64,000 nt of DNA from Xenopus tropicalis (GCF_000004195.4 NC_030679.2:14254712-14318711); one strand, 5' to 3'; numbered from the stretch's first letter, positions 43,241 to 56,250 are shown. Numbers and translations are program-made. The notes: generated from the sequence alone by a model not told the origin.

Positions 43241-44327
43241 GCTGAATTTTATATTTTTTCACTCAATATATTATTAGACCATTTTAAACCTATTCGGGCT
43301 CTGAACATGCAAACTCTTATGTAGGCCCCATTCCACTCTTACCTGAATGTCACAAGTGCTCAGTGGGGCGGTGGGTCACCATTTTTTGCCTCCGTTAAAG
43401 CCTCTCAGACCTTCCACATCTCTCATTGCCCTTCTAGAACATGCAGACTAAAGCCAAGATGCAGGAAGGCTTCACTATACATAGTCCTGCAATCAGAGCA
43501 ATGAGGGGTATAAAAGAAAGGAAACTGCAAAACATAACAAGCATCAACCCTGCCCCCAAGCTCTGCTGTCTCCACTTATTTATGGGCACAAACATATACA
43601 TTTGGGTGTTGCAGTTCTACTTTAAGATGGAGGGTTGGGTTCATATAACAACAAATAGGAGATATCACAGGGATCTGGCACTAACACCTGCCAGCCTGAA
43701 ATCTCCAACAGAGAGCGAGTGGGCGCTCAGACAAACAATTGCCCCCGTGTCACATTCCTTGTGCCCCTGACTCATTTCATTTTGGGTTTGGGGCTGTTTA
43801 TTTACCTCCCGGCACTGATTAAATGTTTCCTATGTGGGGGAAGGGCAACTACCAACACTCTGCACTGGGGCAGTAATCCACAGTGGCCAATCAGATGTTT
43901 GCTTTCATAGTTCTACCTGTAGCTGACTGAACAAAGGTAATAGCTTTATGGTTGCTATGGGTTACTGCCCAGGTGCAGTTTTGCCCAGTGTTGATAAATG
44001 AGCCCAACTGTATCATGTGCTGGCCTCTGTGGCCATTTCACAATCCTGTGACTGAGTAACGATCTGCCCTACAGATATCACTGCTGATTCCCTGGTGGCC
44101 AATGGGGGGTGAGGCACAAACGGCTTCTGTAGCGCTGGCTTACATATCCACCTTACCAAATGGGTTTTCCCACTGGGCAACAACTGGTAACCAATACAAG
44201 AATGAAAGGTACCATTACAGGTAGCGGATATTCTGTAGCCCCAGCATTTTATATCTAAAGAACAAGTATTTGTCTGTAGTTTTTACCTTATTTAAACAAT
44301 TTCTAAAATGTTTCTCTATTTTTTCAG
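43241..44327. other. Stretch between exon 7 and the Pro-rich repeat
   Basis: Contains a segment (ctaccaacactctgcactgg, ggccaatcagatgtttg) near 43850-43900 duplicated near 45340-45390. No additional phase-0 exon with clear borders was found. Confidence 0.4.
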
Positions 44328-45338
44328 CGCTCCACCGGAAGATTGATCAGGGCAGTATCCTGCCTAGATCTAACTTCCCTTGCCCTGCTCTGCAAAAGCC
44401 CCCTCCCTCCCACCCCTTCCTTCCAATCAAGCCCCACCCTCCCACCCCTTAGTTCCAGGCCCCCACTCTCCCACCCCTTCCTTCCACACAAGCCCCCACC
44501 CGCCCCCCGCTTAGTTCCAAGCCCCCTCCCTCCCACCCCTTCCTTCCAATCAAGCCCCACCCTCCAACCCCTTAGTTCCAGGCCCCCACTCTCCCACCCC
44601 TTCCTTCCACACAAGCCCCCACCTGCCCCCCGCTTAGTTCCAAGCCCCCTCCCTCCCACCCCTTCCTTCCAATCAAGCCCCACCCTCCAACCCCTTAGTT
44701 CCAGGCCCCCACTCTCCCACCCCTTCGTTCCACACAAGCCCCCACCCGCCCCCCGCTTTGTTCCAAGCCCCCTCCCTCCCACCCCTTCCTTCCAATCAAG
44801 CCCCGCCCTCCCACCCCTTAGTTCCAGGCCCCCACTCTCCCACCCCTTCGTTCCACACAAGCCCCCACCCGCCCCCCGCTTTGTTCCAAGCCCCCTCCCT
44901 CCCACCCCTTCCTTCCAATCAAGCCCCACCCTCCCACCCCTTAGTTCCAGGCCCCCACTCTCCCACCCCTTCGTTCCACACAAGCCCCCACCCGCCCCCC
45001 GCTTTGTTCCAAGCCCCCTCCCTCCCACCCCTTCCTTCCAATCAAGCCCCGCCCTCCCACCCCTTAGTTCCAGGCCCCCACTCTCCCACCCCTTCCTTCC
45101 ACACAAGCCCCCACCCGCCCCCCGCTTTGTTCCAAGCCCCCTCCCTCCCACCCCTTCCTTCCAATCAAGCCCCACCCTCCAACCCCTTAGTTCCAGGCCC
45201 CCACTCTCCCACCCCTTCATTCCACACAAGCCCCCACCCGCCCCCCGCTTTGTTCAAAGCCCCTTCCCTCCCACTACTTCCTTCCAATCAAGCCCCACCC
45301 TCATGGAGGAGGTGGAGGAGGAGGAGATTTGGTTGTAA
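44328..45338 (+). CDS. Possible Pro-rich last exon made of 123-bp repeats
   Basis: A strong acceptor (ctctattttttcag) precedes 336 codons open in phase 0, the phase of every exon at 40387-43145. It starts RSTGRLIRAVSCLDLTSLAL, runs through about seven 41-aa repeats (SPLPPTPSFQSSP..., PPLSHPFLPHKPPPAPR) and ends MEEVEEEEIWL, stop. If spliced from the GTTTGA after exon 7 it would give a protein of about 456 aa with many PxxP SH3-type motifs. Against this, all frames of a 123-bp repeat tend to stay open, and the donor is weak. The acidic ending resembles exon 7. Confidence 0.3.
   Translation, partial: RSTGRLIRAVSCLDLTSLALLCKSPLPPTPSFQSSPTLPPLSSRPPLSHPFLPHKPPPAPRLVPSPLPPTPSFQSSPTLQPLSSRPPLSHPFLPHKPPPAPRLVPSPLPPTPSFQSSPTLQPLSSRPPLSHPFVPHKPPPAPRFVPSPLPPTPSFQSSPALPPLSSRPPLSHPFVPHKPPPAPRFVPSPLPPTPSFQSSPTLPPLSSRPPLSHPFVPHKPPPAPRFVPSPLPPTPSFQSSPALPPLSSRPPLSHPFLPHKPPPAPRFVPSPLPPTPSFQSSPTLQPLSSRPPLSHPFIPHKPPPAPRFVQSPFPPTTSFQSSPTLMEEVEEEEIWL
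44400..45300. repeat. 123-bp C-rich tandem repeat, about 7.3 copies
   Basis: 'ccctccctcccaccccttcc' recurs at 44401, 44524 and onward every 123 bp. Copies differ at few sites (cttagttccaa / ctttgttccaa). The period is a multiple of three, so long ORFs appear on both strands. Confidence 0.95.
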
Positions 45339-45394
45339 CTACCAACACTCTGCACTGGGGAGGTAATAAATGGTGGCCAATCAGATGTTTGTTT

Positions 45395-46275
45395 TTCTCC
45401 ACCGGAAGACTGTTCAGGGCAGTATCCTGCCAACATCTAACTTCCATTGCCCTCCTCGACACCAGTCCCCTCCCTCCCATCCCTTCCTTCCATACAAGCC
45501 CCGCCCTCCAACCCCTTAGTTCCAAGCCCATGCCCTCCCACCCCTTCCTTCAAAGCCCCCGCCCTACCATTCCTTACTTCAAAGCACCCACCTTGCCACC
45601 CCTTACTTCCAGGCCCCCACTTTACCACCCCTTCTTTCAACACAAGCCCCCACCCGCCCCCCGCATTGTTTCAGACCGCCGCCCTCCCGCCCCTTCCTTT
45701 TAAGCCCCCGCCCTCCAACCCTGTAAACCAAAGCCCCCGCCCCCCACCAAAGCCCCTGCCCTTCCACCAAAGCCCCTGCTCCCCAGCCCTTTCCAACAAA
45801 GCCCCCCAACAAAAGCCCCCACCCTTTAAACCAAAGCCCCCGCCCTTTTAACCAAAGCTGCCGCCCCCCTGCACTTTCAACCAAAGCACCAGCCCCCCCC
45901 CACCAAAAGCACTTTCATCCAAAGCACCCGCACCCCTACCAAAGCCCCCGCCCTTTTAACCAAAGCTGCCGCCCCCCTGCACTTTCAACCAAAGCACCAG
46001 CCCCCCCCACCAAAAGCACTTTCATCCAAAGCACCCGCACCCCTACCAAAGCCCCAGCCCCTTCCACCAAAGCCCCCACCCGCCTTTTCCACCAAAGCCC
46101 CCGCCCCTTCCACCAAAGCCCCTGCCAACTGCCCCTTCCACAAAAGCCCCAGCCCCTTCCACCAAAGCCCCCACTCGCCTTTTCAACCAAAGCCCCCGCC
46201 CCTTCCACCAAAGCCCCTGCAAACAGCCCCTTTCACAAAAGCTCCCGCCCTTTCCACCAAAGCCCCCGCCATAAC
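45395..46275. repeat. Degenerate C-rich array and duplicated exon-start block
   Basis: 45395-45450 repeats the start of the possible Pro-rich exon (ctccaccggaagactgttca, gcagtatcctgcc) without its T-rich acceptor. It leads into a decayed 'aaagcccccgcccttccacc' array of about 20-bp units. A 100-bp block at 45850-45945 recurs at 45957-46050. Confidence 0.8.
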
Positions 46276-46285
46276 ATATAAAGCC

Positions 46286-46410
46286 CTGATCCAGGGAGTA
46301 AACCCGACTGCCGTTTCTAGGGGTCAGGAAGGAATTTTTACCCTCGGTGCAAATTGGCCCAGTGCCAGGGATTTTTTGCCTTCCTCTGGATCACTGGCTT
46401 ATAGGAAAGC
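46286..46410 (+). mobile_element. Dispersed frog repeat, probable LINE 3' tail
   Basis: 'gtcaggaaggaatttttacc' and 'ttgccttcctctggatcact' are words I associate with the 3' ends of common amphibian LINEs. Assignment from memory. Confidence 0.4.
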
Positions 46411-46780
46411 CCAACCCCCACTAATCTACTTTTAAATAAATCCTGTGCCCACCAACAGGTTTCCCCATAAACATGTGTCTGTGTTTTTCTTGAATCCTTA
46501 TGGTGACTATTGGGGGGTCTCCTATGCCTCATTCTGCTTAAGGTGACCAATTGAGTAACGGGGTAATTAATACTGCTGGGGGGGCTGATAAAAATGGCAG
46601 GTTGGGGTGAAACTGGGCGGTGATTAAATGGGTTAAGATCTCTGCAGGGAATTGAGTGGGTTCTGCTGCGGGATATAATTGGATAATATGTACCTGATGG
46701 GGCTGAAAGATACAGGGAGCCATAGATACAGATATGAGGGCACCCTACCTGCTATATAAGTATTCCGACTGAACTCTAAT

Positions 46781-49700
46781 GCCAACACAATGTATAATGC
46801 CCACAGGGCACATAGTCCGTATATACGCAGTGCCAACACCATGTATAATGCCCACAGGGCACACAGTCAGTATATACCCAGTGCCAACACCATGTATAAT
46901 GCCCACAGGACACATAGCCAGTATATAAGCGGTGCCAATATCATGTATAATGCCCACAGGGCACACAGAAAGTATATACGCAGTGCAAACACCATGTATA
47001 ATGCCCACAGGGCACACAGCCAGTATATACGCAGTGCCAACACCATGTATAATGCCCACAGGGCACACAGAAAGTATATATGCAGTGCAAACACCATGTA
47101 TAATGCCCACAGGGCACACAGCCAGTATATACGCAGTGCCAACACCATGTATAATGCCCACAGGGCACACAGAAAGTATATACGCAGTGCAAACACCATG
47201 TATAATGCCCACAGGGCACACAGCCAGTATATACGCAGTGCCAACACCATGTATAATGCCCACAGGGCACACAGCCAGTATATACGCAGTGCCAACCCCA
47301 TGTATAATGCCCACAGGGCACACAGCCAGTATATACGCAGTTCCAATACCATGTATAATGCCCACAGGGCACACAGCCAGTTTATACGCAGTGCCAACAC
47401 CATGTATAATGCCCACAGGACACATAGTCGGTATATACGCAGTGCCAATACCATGTATAATGCCCAGAGGACACATAGCAAGTATATACGCAGTGCCAAC
47501 ACCATGTATAATGCCCACAGGACACATAGTCGGTGTATACGCAGTGCCAACACCAAGTATAATGCCCACAGGGCACACAGCCGGTATATACGCAGTGCCA
47601 ATACCATGTATAATGCCCACAGGACATATAGCCAGTATATACGCAGTGCCAACACCATGTATAATGCCTACAGGGCACACAGCCTGTATATACGCAGTGC
47701 CAACACCATGTATAATGCCCACAGGGCACACAGCCAGTATATATGCAGTGCCAACACCATGTACAATGCCCACAGGACCCATAGCCAGTATATACGCAGC
47801 AACACAGCAACACCATGTATAATGCCCACAGGGCACACAGCCAGTATATACGCAGTGCCAACACCATGTATAATGCTCACAGGGCACACAGCCAGTATGT
47901 ATGCAGTGCCAACACCATGTATAATGCCCACAGGACATATAGCCAGTATATACGCAGTGCCAACACCATGTATAATGCCCACAGGGCACACAGCCAGTAT
48001 ATACGCAGTGCCAACACCATGTATAATGCCCACAGGGCACACAGCCAGTATATATGCAGTGCCAACACCATGTACAATGCCCACAGGACCCATAGCCAGT
48101 ATATACGCAGCAACACAGCAACACCATGTATAATGCCCACAGGGCACACAGCCAGTATATACGCAGTGCCAACACCATGTATAATGCTCACAGGGCACAC
48201 AGCCAGTATGTATGCAGTGCCAACACCATGTATAATGCCCACAGGACATATAGCCAGTATATACGCAGTGCCAACACCATGTATAATGCCCACAGGGCAC
48301 ACAGCCAGTATATATGCAGTGCCAACACCATGTACAATGCCCACAGGACCCATTGCCAGTATATACGCTGCAACACAGCAACACCATGTATAATGCCCAC
48401 AGGGCACACAGCCAGTATATACGCAGTGCCAACACCATGTATAATGCCCACAGGGCACACAGCCAGTATATACGCAGTGCCAACACCGTGTATAATTCCC
48501 AAAGGGCACACAGCCAGTATATACGCAGTGCCAACACCATGTATAATACCCACAGGGCACACAGCCAGTATATATGCAGTGCCAACACCATGTATAATGC
48601 CCACAGGGCACACAGCCAGTATATATGCAGTGCGAACACTATGTATAATGCCCACAGGGCACACAGCCAGTATATATGCAGTGCCAACACCATGTATAAT
48701 TCCCAAAGGGCACACAGCCAGTATATACGCAGTGCCAACACCATGTATAATACCCACAGGGCACACAGCCAGTATATACGCAGTGCCAACACCATGTATA
48801 ATGCCCACAGAGCACACAGCCAGCATATATGCAGTGCCAACACCATGTATAATGCTCACAGGGCACACAGCCAGTATATATGCAGTGCCAACACCATGTA
48901 TAATGCCCACAGGGCACACAGCCAGTATATACGCAGTGCCAACACCATGTATAACTCCCAAAGGGCACACAGCCAGTATATACGCAGTGCCAACACCATG
49001 TATAATACCCACAGGGCACACAGCCAGTATATATGCAGTGCCAACACCATGTATAATGCCCACAGGGCACACAGCCAGTATATATGCAGTGCCAACACCA
49101 TGTATAATGCTCACAGGGTACACAGCCAGTATATATGCAGTGCCAACACCATGTATAATTCCCAAAGGGCACACAGCCAGTATATATGCAGTGCCAACAC
49201 CATGTATAATGCCCACAGGGCACACAGCCAGTATATATGCAGTGCCAATACCATGTATAATGCCCACAGGGCACACAGCCAGTATATACGCAGTGCCAAC
49301 ACCATGTATAATACCCACAGGGCACACAGCCAGTATATATGCAGTGGCAACACCATGTATAATACCCACAGGGCACACAGCCAGTATATACGCAGTGCCA
49401 ACACCATGTATAATACCCACAGGGCACACAGCCAGTATATACGCAGTGCCAACACCATGTATAATGCCCACAGGGTACACAGCCAGTATATATGCACTGC
49501 CAACACCATGTTTAATGCTCACAGGGCACACAGCCAGTATATATGCAGTGCCAACACCATGTATAATGCCCACAGGGCACACAGCCAGTATATATGCAGT
49601 GCCAACACCATGTATAATGCTCACAGGGCACACAGCCAGTATATATGCAGTGCCAACACCATGTATAATGCCCACAGGGCACACAGCCAGTATATACGCA

Positions 49701-52044
49701 GTGCCAACACCATGTATAATGCTCACAGGGCACACAGCCAGTATATATGCAGTGCCAAACCCATGTATAATGCCCACAGGGCACACAGCCAGTATGTATG
49801 CAGTGCCAACACCATGTATAATGCTCACAGGGCACACAGCCAGTATGTATGCAGTGCCAACACCATGTATAATGCCCACAGGACATATAGCCAGTATATA
49901 CGCAGTGCCAACACCATGTATAATTCCCAAAGGGCACACAGCCAGTATATACGCAGTGCCAACACCATGTATAATGCCCACAGGGCACACAGCCAGTATA
50001 TACGCAGTGCAAACACCATGTATAATGCCCACAGGGCACACAGCCAGTATATATGCAGTGCCAACACCATGTATAATGCCCACAGGGCACATAGACAGTA
50101 TATACGCAGCAGCAACACCATGTATAATGCCCACAGGGCACATAGCCAATATATACGCAGTGCCAACACCATGTATAATGCCCACAGGGCACGCAGCCAG
50201 TATATACGCAGTGCCAACACCATGTATAATTCCCAAAGGGCACACAGCCAGTATATACGCAGTGCCAACACCATGTATAATGCCCACAGGGCACACAGCC
50301 AGTACATATGCAGTGCCAACACCATGCATAATGCTCACAGGGCACCCAGCCAGTATATACGCAGCGCCAACACCATGTATAATGCCCACAGGGCACACAG
50401 CCAGTATATATGCAGTGCCAATACCATGTATAATGCCCACAGGGCACACAGCCAGTATATACGCAGTGCCAACACCATGTATAATACCCACAGGGCACAC
50501 AGCCAGTATATATGCAGTGCCAACACCATGTATAATACCCACAGGGCACACAGCCAGTATATACGCAGTGCCAACACCATGTATAATACCCACAGGGCAC
50601 ACAGCCAGTATATATGCAGTGCCAACACCATGTATAATGCCCACAGGGCACACAGCCAGTATATATGCACTGCCAACACCATGTTTAATGCTCACAGGGC
50701 ACACAGCCAGTATATATGCAGTGCCAACACCATGTATAATGCCCACAGGGCACACAGCCAGTATATATACAGTGCCAACACCATGTATAATGCTCACAGG
50801 GCACACAGCCAGTATATATGCAGTGCCAACACCATGTATAATGCCCACAGGGCACACAGCCAGTATATACGCAGTGCCAACACCATGTATAATGCTCACA
50901 GGGCACACAGCCAGTATATATGCAGTGCCAAACCCATGTATAATGCCCACAGGGCACACAGCCAGTATGTATGCAGTGCCAACACCATGTATAATGCTCA
51001 CAGGGCACACAGCCAGTATGTATGCAGTGCCAACACCATGTATAATGCCCACAGGACATATAGCCAGTATATACGCAGTGCCAACACCATGTATAATTCC
51101 CAAAGGGCACACAGCCAGTATATACGCAGTGCCAACACCATGTATAATGCCCACAGGGCACACAGCCAGTATATACGCAGTGCAAACACCATGTATAATG
51201 CCCACAGGGCACACAGCCAGTATATATGCAGTGCCAACACCATGTATAATGCCCACAGGGCACATAGACAGTATATACGCAGCAGCAACACCATGTATAA
51301 TGCCCACAGGGCACATAGCCAATATATACGCAGTGCCAACACCATGTATAATGCCCACAGGGCACGCAGCCAGTATATACGCAGTGCCAACACCATGTAT
51401 AATTTCCAAAGGGCACACAGCCAGTATATACGCAGTGCCAACACCATGTATAATGCCCACAGGGCACACAGCCAGTACATATGCAGTGCCAACACCATGC
51501 ATAATGCTCACAGGGCACCCAGCCAGTATAAATGCAGTGCCAACACCATGTATAATGCCCACAGGGCACACAGCCAGTATATACGCAGTGCCAACACCAT
51601 GTATAATGCTCACAGGGCACACAGCCAGTATGTATGCAGTGCCAACACCATGTATAATGCCCACAGGGCACGCAGCCAGTATATATGCTGTGCCAACACC
51701 ATGTATAATGCTCACAGGGCACACAGCCAGTATGTATGCAGTGCCAACACCATGTATAATGCCCACAGGACATATAGCCAGTATATATGCAGTGCCAACA
51801 CCATGTATAATGCCCACAGGGCACACAGCCAGTATATATGCAGTGCCAATACCATGTATAATGCCCACAGGGCACATAGCCAGTATATATGCAGTGCCAA
51901 CACCATGTATAATGCCCACAGGGCACGCAGCCAGTATGTATGCAGTGCCAACACCATGTATAATGCCCACAGGACATATAGCCAGTATATATGCAGTGCC
52001 AACACCATGTATAATGCCCACAGAGCACACAGCCAGTATATATG
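46781..52044. repeat. 51-bp satellite, about 103 copies, with higher-order structure
   Basis: Monomer contains 'caacaccatgtataatgccc', 'acagggcacacagccagtat' and 'atacgcagtgc'. The marker 'atagacagtatatacgcagc' occurs at 50091 and 51264, 1173 bp apart, exactly 23 monomers. A 56-bp variant (gcagcaacacagcaacacc) near 47791, 48102 and 48362 shifts phase. ORFs up to 1313 codons on both strands are by-products of the 51-bp period. Confidence 0.97.
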
Positions 52045-52047
52045 TAT

Positions 52048-52101
52048 ATTCGGAGCTTTCTGGATAATGGGTTTCCAGATAAGGGATCCCGTACATGTAC
52101 C
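52048..52101. mobile_element. End fragment of the 'gttatcc' DNA repeat
   Basis: 'ctttctggataatgggtttc' then 'ccagataagggatcccgtac', directly abutting the last 51-bp monomer. Confidence 0.65.
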
Positions 52102-52574
52102 TGATCTTCTCTGGGGACAAGTTCATACTTGTAAGCAGATTATACCTATAGAATTTGTGATATTTGAAATATCAGATCTTTCTGAGCACCTAAAGCAACT
52201 AAAAAGTAAGAATACTCAGCACTGATGTTTTTTACAGGCGCTGCATGATGTTGTAAACTTTCACAAAAGCCCACAAATCTTTTTTACATTTTTAATTCAT
52301 GAACCAATAGCCCATGTACATATCAAGGGCTAGGTGCAAATGCAAGTGGGGTGGCCCTTAAAGCGCCATACAAAGAACTCTTTTGCTAAGTTCTTGCTCT
52401 TTGTTATCCATGTTCTACATCTTACAACATATTGAAAATCTGGTGCAAGAAACTGGCAGGAAAGCCATTTGCAGTTAGTATGAAAAGGACTTTTTTTGAG
52501 ACATACTAATTGGCCCAACAAACAAATTGGACAAAATACAGTGCCACATTTTTCTTCAATGAGCCTAAAGCCTA

Positions 52575-52918
52575 AATACACGTGAAGATCCGCTCGCCTG
52601 GAGAGGTCGCCAAGCGAGTGGATCGTCTCCCGATATCCCCAGCTACGGGTGGGCGATATCGGGGGAATTTAGACCAATTCGGTCATCGAATTATAACGAC
52701 TGGAATAGGCACAGTCGGTTCGGAGAACCGTATCAACGAGCCGATGCGGTCCCCGATCCAACTAAGTGTTTTAACCTGCCCAATCATTATCTAGCCGATT
52801 TCAAGCCAGATATCGGTCGTGCAGGTCCGTCGTTGCTGCCCCTACACGGGCCGATAAGCTGCCGAATCAGTCCAAGGGACCCATATCGGCAGCTACAATC
52901 GGCCCGTGTATGGGGACC
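52575..52918. mobile_element. Harbinger-like MITE, same family as 20814-21151
   Basis: Shares 'gaagatccgctcgcc', 'gggtgggcgatatcggg', 'atatcggcagct' and the end 'cggcccgtgtatggggacct'. The left terminus is degraded (taaatacacg). Confidence 0.75.
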
Positions 52919-53151
52919 TATATTGTTTTAGATAGTTGTCCACTACATGGAAAACGCTGGTAATAGTAGGGCAATCTTCCAGACACCTGCAAAGAACAAT
53001 TTCACCAAATAATTCATCTCAAAATGTCAGAAAACTTTATTTTTAATCTGATTTGCCATGGACGCATGTGGGATAATAAATATACTTTATGTATATATAC
53101 AGTTACAACAAATGTTTACATTCCATGTACAAACAGAAAAAGAAATACATA

Positions 53152-54044
53152 TGTAACACCTATTTGGCTATAAAATGGCCAACCCAGGCTAGTAGTGTGT
53201 GGTAAAGCATGTGTTACAAGAGACCTTAATGCACAGGAGTGGGCCTCCGCTATATGGGAGGTATTGATGGAGCTGAGGGTGTAGTTGAACTACAACTAGG
53301 TAGAGCGTGTGTGGTGCAGATGGAATAATGGACGCCAGAAAGGTTCTTGCTCATGAACTATAGTACAATTTATTGGACAAAGGCACAACTTGATAGTGCA
53401 GCAGGGTATACTCACAGACACAGCAGTGTATGATGTCACAGATAGTATAGCAGATGTGACACTTTAGGCACAGAATAACCCACTTGGAGGATGCACAGAG
53501 GATTAGTTGACACCTGAGATATAGACCTTTCAGAAGGGAGTGTTCCGGCCGACTGTGGTCCAGGGGAGAGCTCCTAACACTGGTACCTGGCGTCTAATAA
53601 AACCGGTCCCTAAAGAACGACTACAGAGCCGGGGTGGACTAAACCCTTTTACAACTCCTGGTTGGGGCTATTAACTGCCCTTGCTAAATAATCTGACTAC
53701 TCTCACCACTTCTAGAGGGTGCTATAAGTAATACTGTCTGCGCTGGCTAGTTCTCATTCACGGGGCCCTGTCCCCGACTTATAAACTGGCAGTTCTCTTT
53801 ACTGAGACCGTGTGTCTCAGGCCCGATGACATGCAGCCTGAGAGAACAGCAGCCAAAGAGGAAGCCACTTCCTTGTGCCAGACACTATATAGTCTGCACA
53901 AGGGGAGTGGTCAACCTGGGCTAAACCTATAGGGGGTAGCCTAATACTGTAATCTGAGTGTAGAGGGCTCTGCCCTATTACAACACAGATAACATAAAGA
54001 TAGGGGATAACACCATAGGGAGCTTAACCCTATGGGTCCCTACA
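53152..54044 (-). repeat. 3' LTR of the minus-strand LTR element
   Basis: 893 bp, TGTAGGGACC...GGTGTTACA on the minus strand. Flanked outside by CATA (53148-53151), matching CATA at 58065-58068. I count three mismatches to the other LTR, all near its outer or inner end (53200-53245 against 57220-57265). Confidence 0.93.
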
Positions 54045-54987
54045 TTCACCCGGGGGAAGAATCCATTCCGACCCGGCAATGGCAAATAACATTAAGTACA
54101 CATTTCAAGCAAAAACAGTAGTGCATTGATTTAGTGCAAAAATACAGTATCCTTACATCCGTTTCTGATACCCTCTCCTGAGGAGTATCTGGTACACTGG
54201 ATAGCTGTAAAGAAAAGATTAGGCACATACAGCAACTTATTTAATCATATACACTTTTGAGTGTCCGGTAGGATCACTCCAGTGCACACATGGGAATTTC
54301 CCAGGCACTTTCTTAGCTGTAACAGAATTTTGATTTAAACAAAATATTAACTGTTTCGTTGCTAGTTACGTTACTGTAAACCATATACAATCATGAGTGT
54401 CATAATAGATCACTCAGGCACATTTTACTTAGAGCAATTCTTGAGTCACCTTCCTGACCACTACAGGGGTGCTCAGGCACACACTTACACATGGAAACGA
54501 TCCTGCCTTCAACCAGGTGTCTCCAGGCACTTTGCTTGGCTGTAAAGAAATAGTTATTGGGCACAATTTAAACTGTGGCACACTCCCACCCCTCAACTTT
54601 ATTAAGTCCAGGCCTTCCACCCTAACCCAGGGTTCATGGATTTCTCGACATGCACTCCGTAGGCGTGGATTAGGCAATGGGTCCTACCATTAGTGAGGTA
54701 GATGAAAGTAGAAGTTGAAGTGGGATGGGGCGCACCCAACTTTTAAACTTTACAGTCTCTCCTGACGGATTGGAGAGCTCCAACTTAAAAGAACCAAATC
54801 CACCACTGTGGATAAACTGAAGAATGGGGTCACACTCTATGGCGGCAGACCGGCAGTCTCTTTAGAGATGTGCCCAATATGGTGGGTGTTGCCCTTTAAC
54901 TTTTAAGGGAAACCAAAACCCACCTCCCACCCGGGGGAAAATCCCATCAATGAAGGGAAATATACCTGAATCCGGCATGGGGTTTTC

Positions 54988-56250
54988 TCAGTGCATATTG
55001 CGTTCGTACTTAGCTTTTGTGACTTCATAAGAAACGTAGTAAGCCGGGTGTGGCTTATCAATTCGGCCTCCACTGGGGAGGTCTGAGCTAAGTGCGAAAT
55101 TTCTTTCCTCTTGATACTTTCCACACGACTTTACACCATGTTTTAGGATGGTATGCCCGAACCACCACTCCTGGGCAATATCATAGAGGTAGTCGACATC
55201 CCTGTGTCTTCTCTCGGGATCCTTCTTAAAGACTCCTCCCGGTCCCAACTTCTCCCTGCGGACAAGCTCTCCATACAGCCACTCGTCGACATGCTTGGTG
55301 ACCTCATCATACACCCACTCCGGGGCATATGGCATGTAATAGCCCCATTTTTCATACACCTGGGTATTGATAAGGCGTTGCACTCTTGAAACCGACCTGA
55401 ATTTCTCAGAATCAGCTCTCCCCGGAGCCACCCAGCAGGACGTATCTTTGCTGAAAGCATACGGTGGTGGCGGTGTACAGGGCCACTCTGGAGGCAAACT
55501 CTGCGCCTTCCCTTTAGGAGTGGAATCAGTAGGAGGCATAGTAGATTGAAATTTATACTCCTCCTCTGGCAAGGAGCATTTTGGTAGGGGCCCAAAGTCC
55601 ATTACAGCCCAATTAGGTCTTGGGTACCTACGCCGGGTAGAGCTACCCAACAGCATACCACTCCCTGTGGATGATACTGTACTCTTTTCCTCCTGGCTCT
55701 CAGACTTAGCCCTTCCTCTCCCTCTCATTATCTCCAGTAGCCTCTGTATGGCTGGATCATTAGGGGTATTGGGGTCTGAAGGAGCAACAGTAGGTTTTTT
55801 AACTTTTTCAACTGGTGCTAAGGATATAGCAGCCATGCCTGCGCCCAGCTCCCCACTTTCGGAGGAATTTGATGAGGATAATAATATGTCCCCTGAGGTT
55901 CCCTCTGAGGTTGGTGTAGGGACCTCTGGTTTCTGGACCGGGGCGGGTACAGGGGTTGCAGGCCTTGTTGAGCCTGGTGAAATACTGGTACCCTTATCAT
56001 AGGAAGGTACTTGTGGTTTTACTAGTGGCTCAGTCCAGCAGCGGGTCTTACAGACAGGGCATCTGGCTTCCAGATCCCTCCACGCTTGGGATATTTCAGA
56101 ATAACATCCCCCACAATAGGCCTCTACCCATTTGGACCCGTCTTCCTCATAACGCTCCCCAAAGGTACCTAACCAGGTATACCGCTGTGGGGGTAAGGAT
56201 TCAACTAGAGTCTCTGGGGTAGGCTGGCGGGAACTAGGCTGTTCAGCCAT
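54988..56250 (-). CDS. 420-aa Cys-rich ORF of the LTR element (Gag position, unrecognised)
   Basis: First ATG at 56250 (MAEQPSSRQPTPETL), stop TGA at 54990-54988, no internal stops. Upstream codons stay open to 56430 but have no ATG. In order: RYTWLGTFGERYEEDGSKW; a C-x2-C-x14-C-x2-C pair (YCGGC ... RCPVC) at about residues 48-69 that could bind zinc; a Pro/Ser/Thr-rich middle (about 80-280) with a basic RGRGRAKS patch; then a conserved-looking Trp/Tyr-rich C-terminal third (VYEKWGYYMPYAPEWVYDEV, YDIAQEWWFGHTILKHG). It lies where gag is expected, but I see no CCHC knuckle or major homology region. The decayed neighbour at 60773 shares the WLG motif and the exact cysteine spacing. Function unknown. 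Confidence 0.75.
   Translation of the reverse strand: MAEQPSSRQPTPETLVESLPPQRYTWLGTFGERYEEDGSKWVEAYCGGCYSEISQAWRDLEARCPVCKTRCWTEPLVKPQVPSYDKGTSISPGSTRPATPVPAPVQKPEVPTPTSEGTSGDILLSSSNSSESGELGAGMAAISLAPVEKVKKPTVAPSDPNTPNDPAIQRLLEIMRGRGRAKSESQEEKSTVSSTGSGMLLGSSTRRRYPRPNWAVMDFGPLPKCSLPEEEYKFQSTMPPTDSTPKGKAQSLPPEWPCTPPPPYAFSKDTSCWVAPGRADSEKFRSVSRVQRLINTQVYEKWGYYMPYAPEWVYDEVTKHVDEWLYGELVRREKLGPGGVFKKDPERRHRDVDYLYDIAQEWWFGHTILKHGVKSCGKYQEERNFALSSDLPSGGRIDKPHPAYYVSYEVTKAKYERNMH

Noticed and set aside
44324..45229. 301-codon Gly-rich minus-strand ORF
   Set aside because: Antisense of the 123-bp C-rich repeat; composition only.
46745..52225. Very long ORFs (up to 1313 codons) on both strands in the 51-bp array
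   Set aside because: The monomer length is a multiple of three and free of stops in several frames, so open frames on both strands are automatic. No start context, domain or splice evidence.
54045..54987. A pol or env gene downstream of the Cys-rich ORF
   Set aside because: No frame longer than about 80 codons and no polymerase, protease or integrase motif; only degenerate direct repeats ('ccaggcactttcttagctgt').
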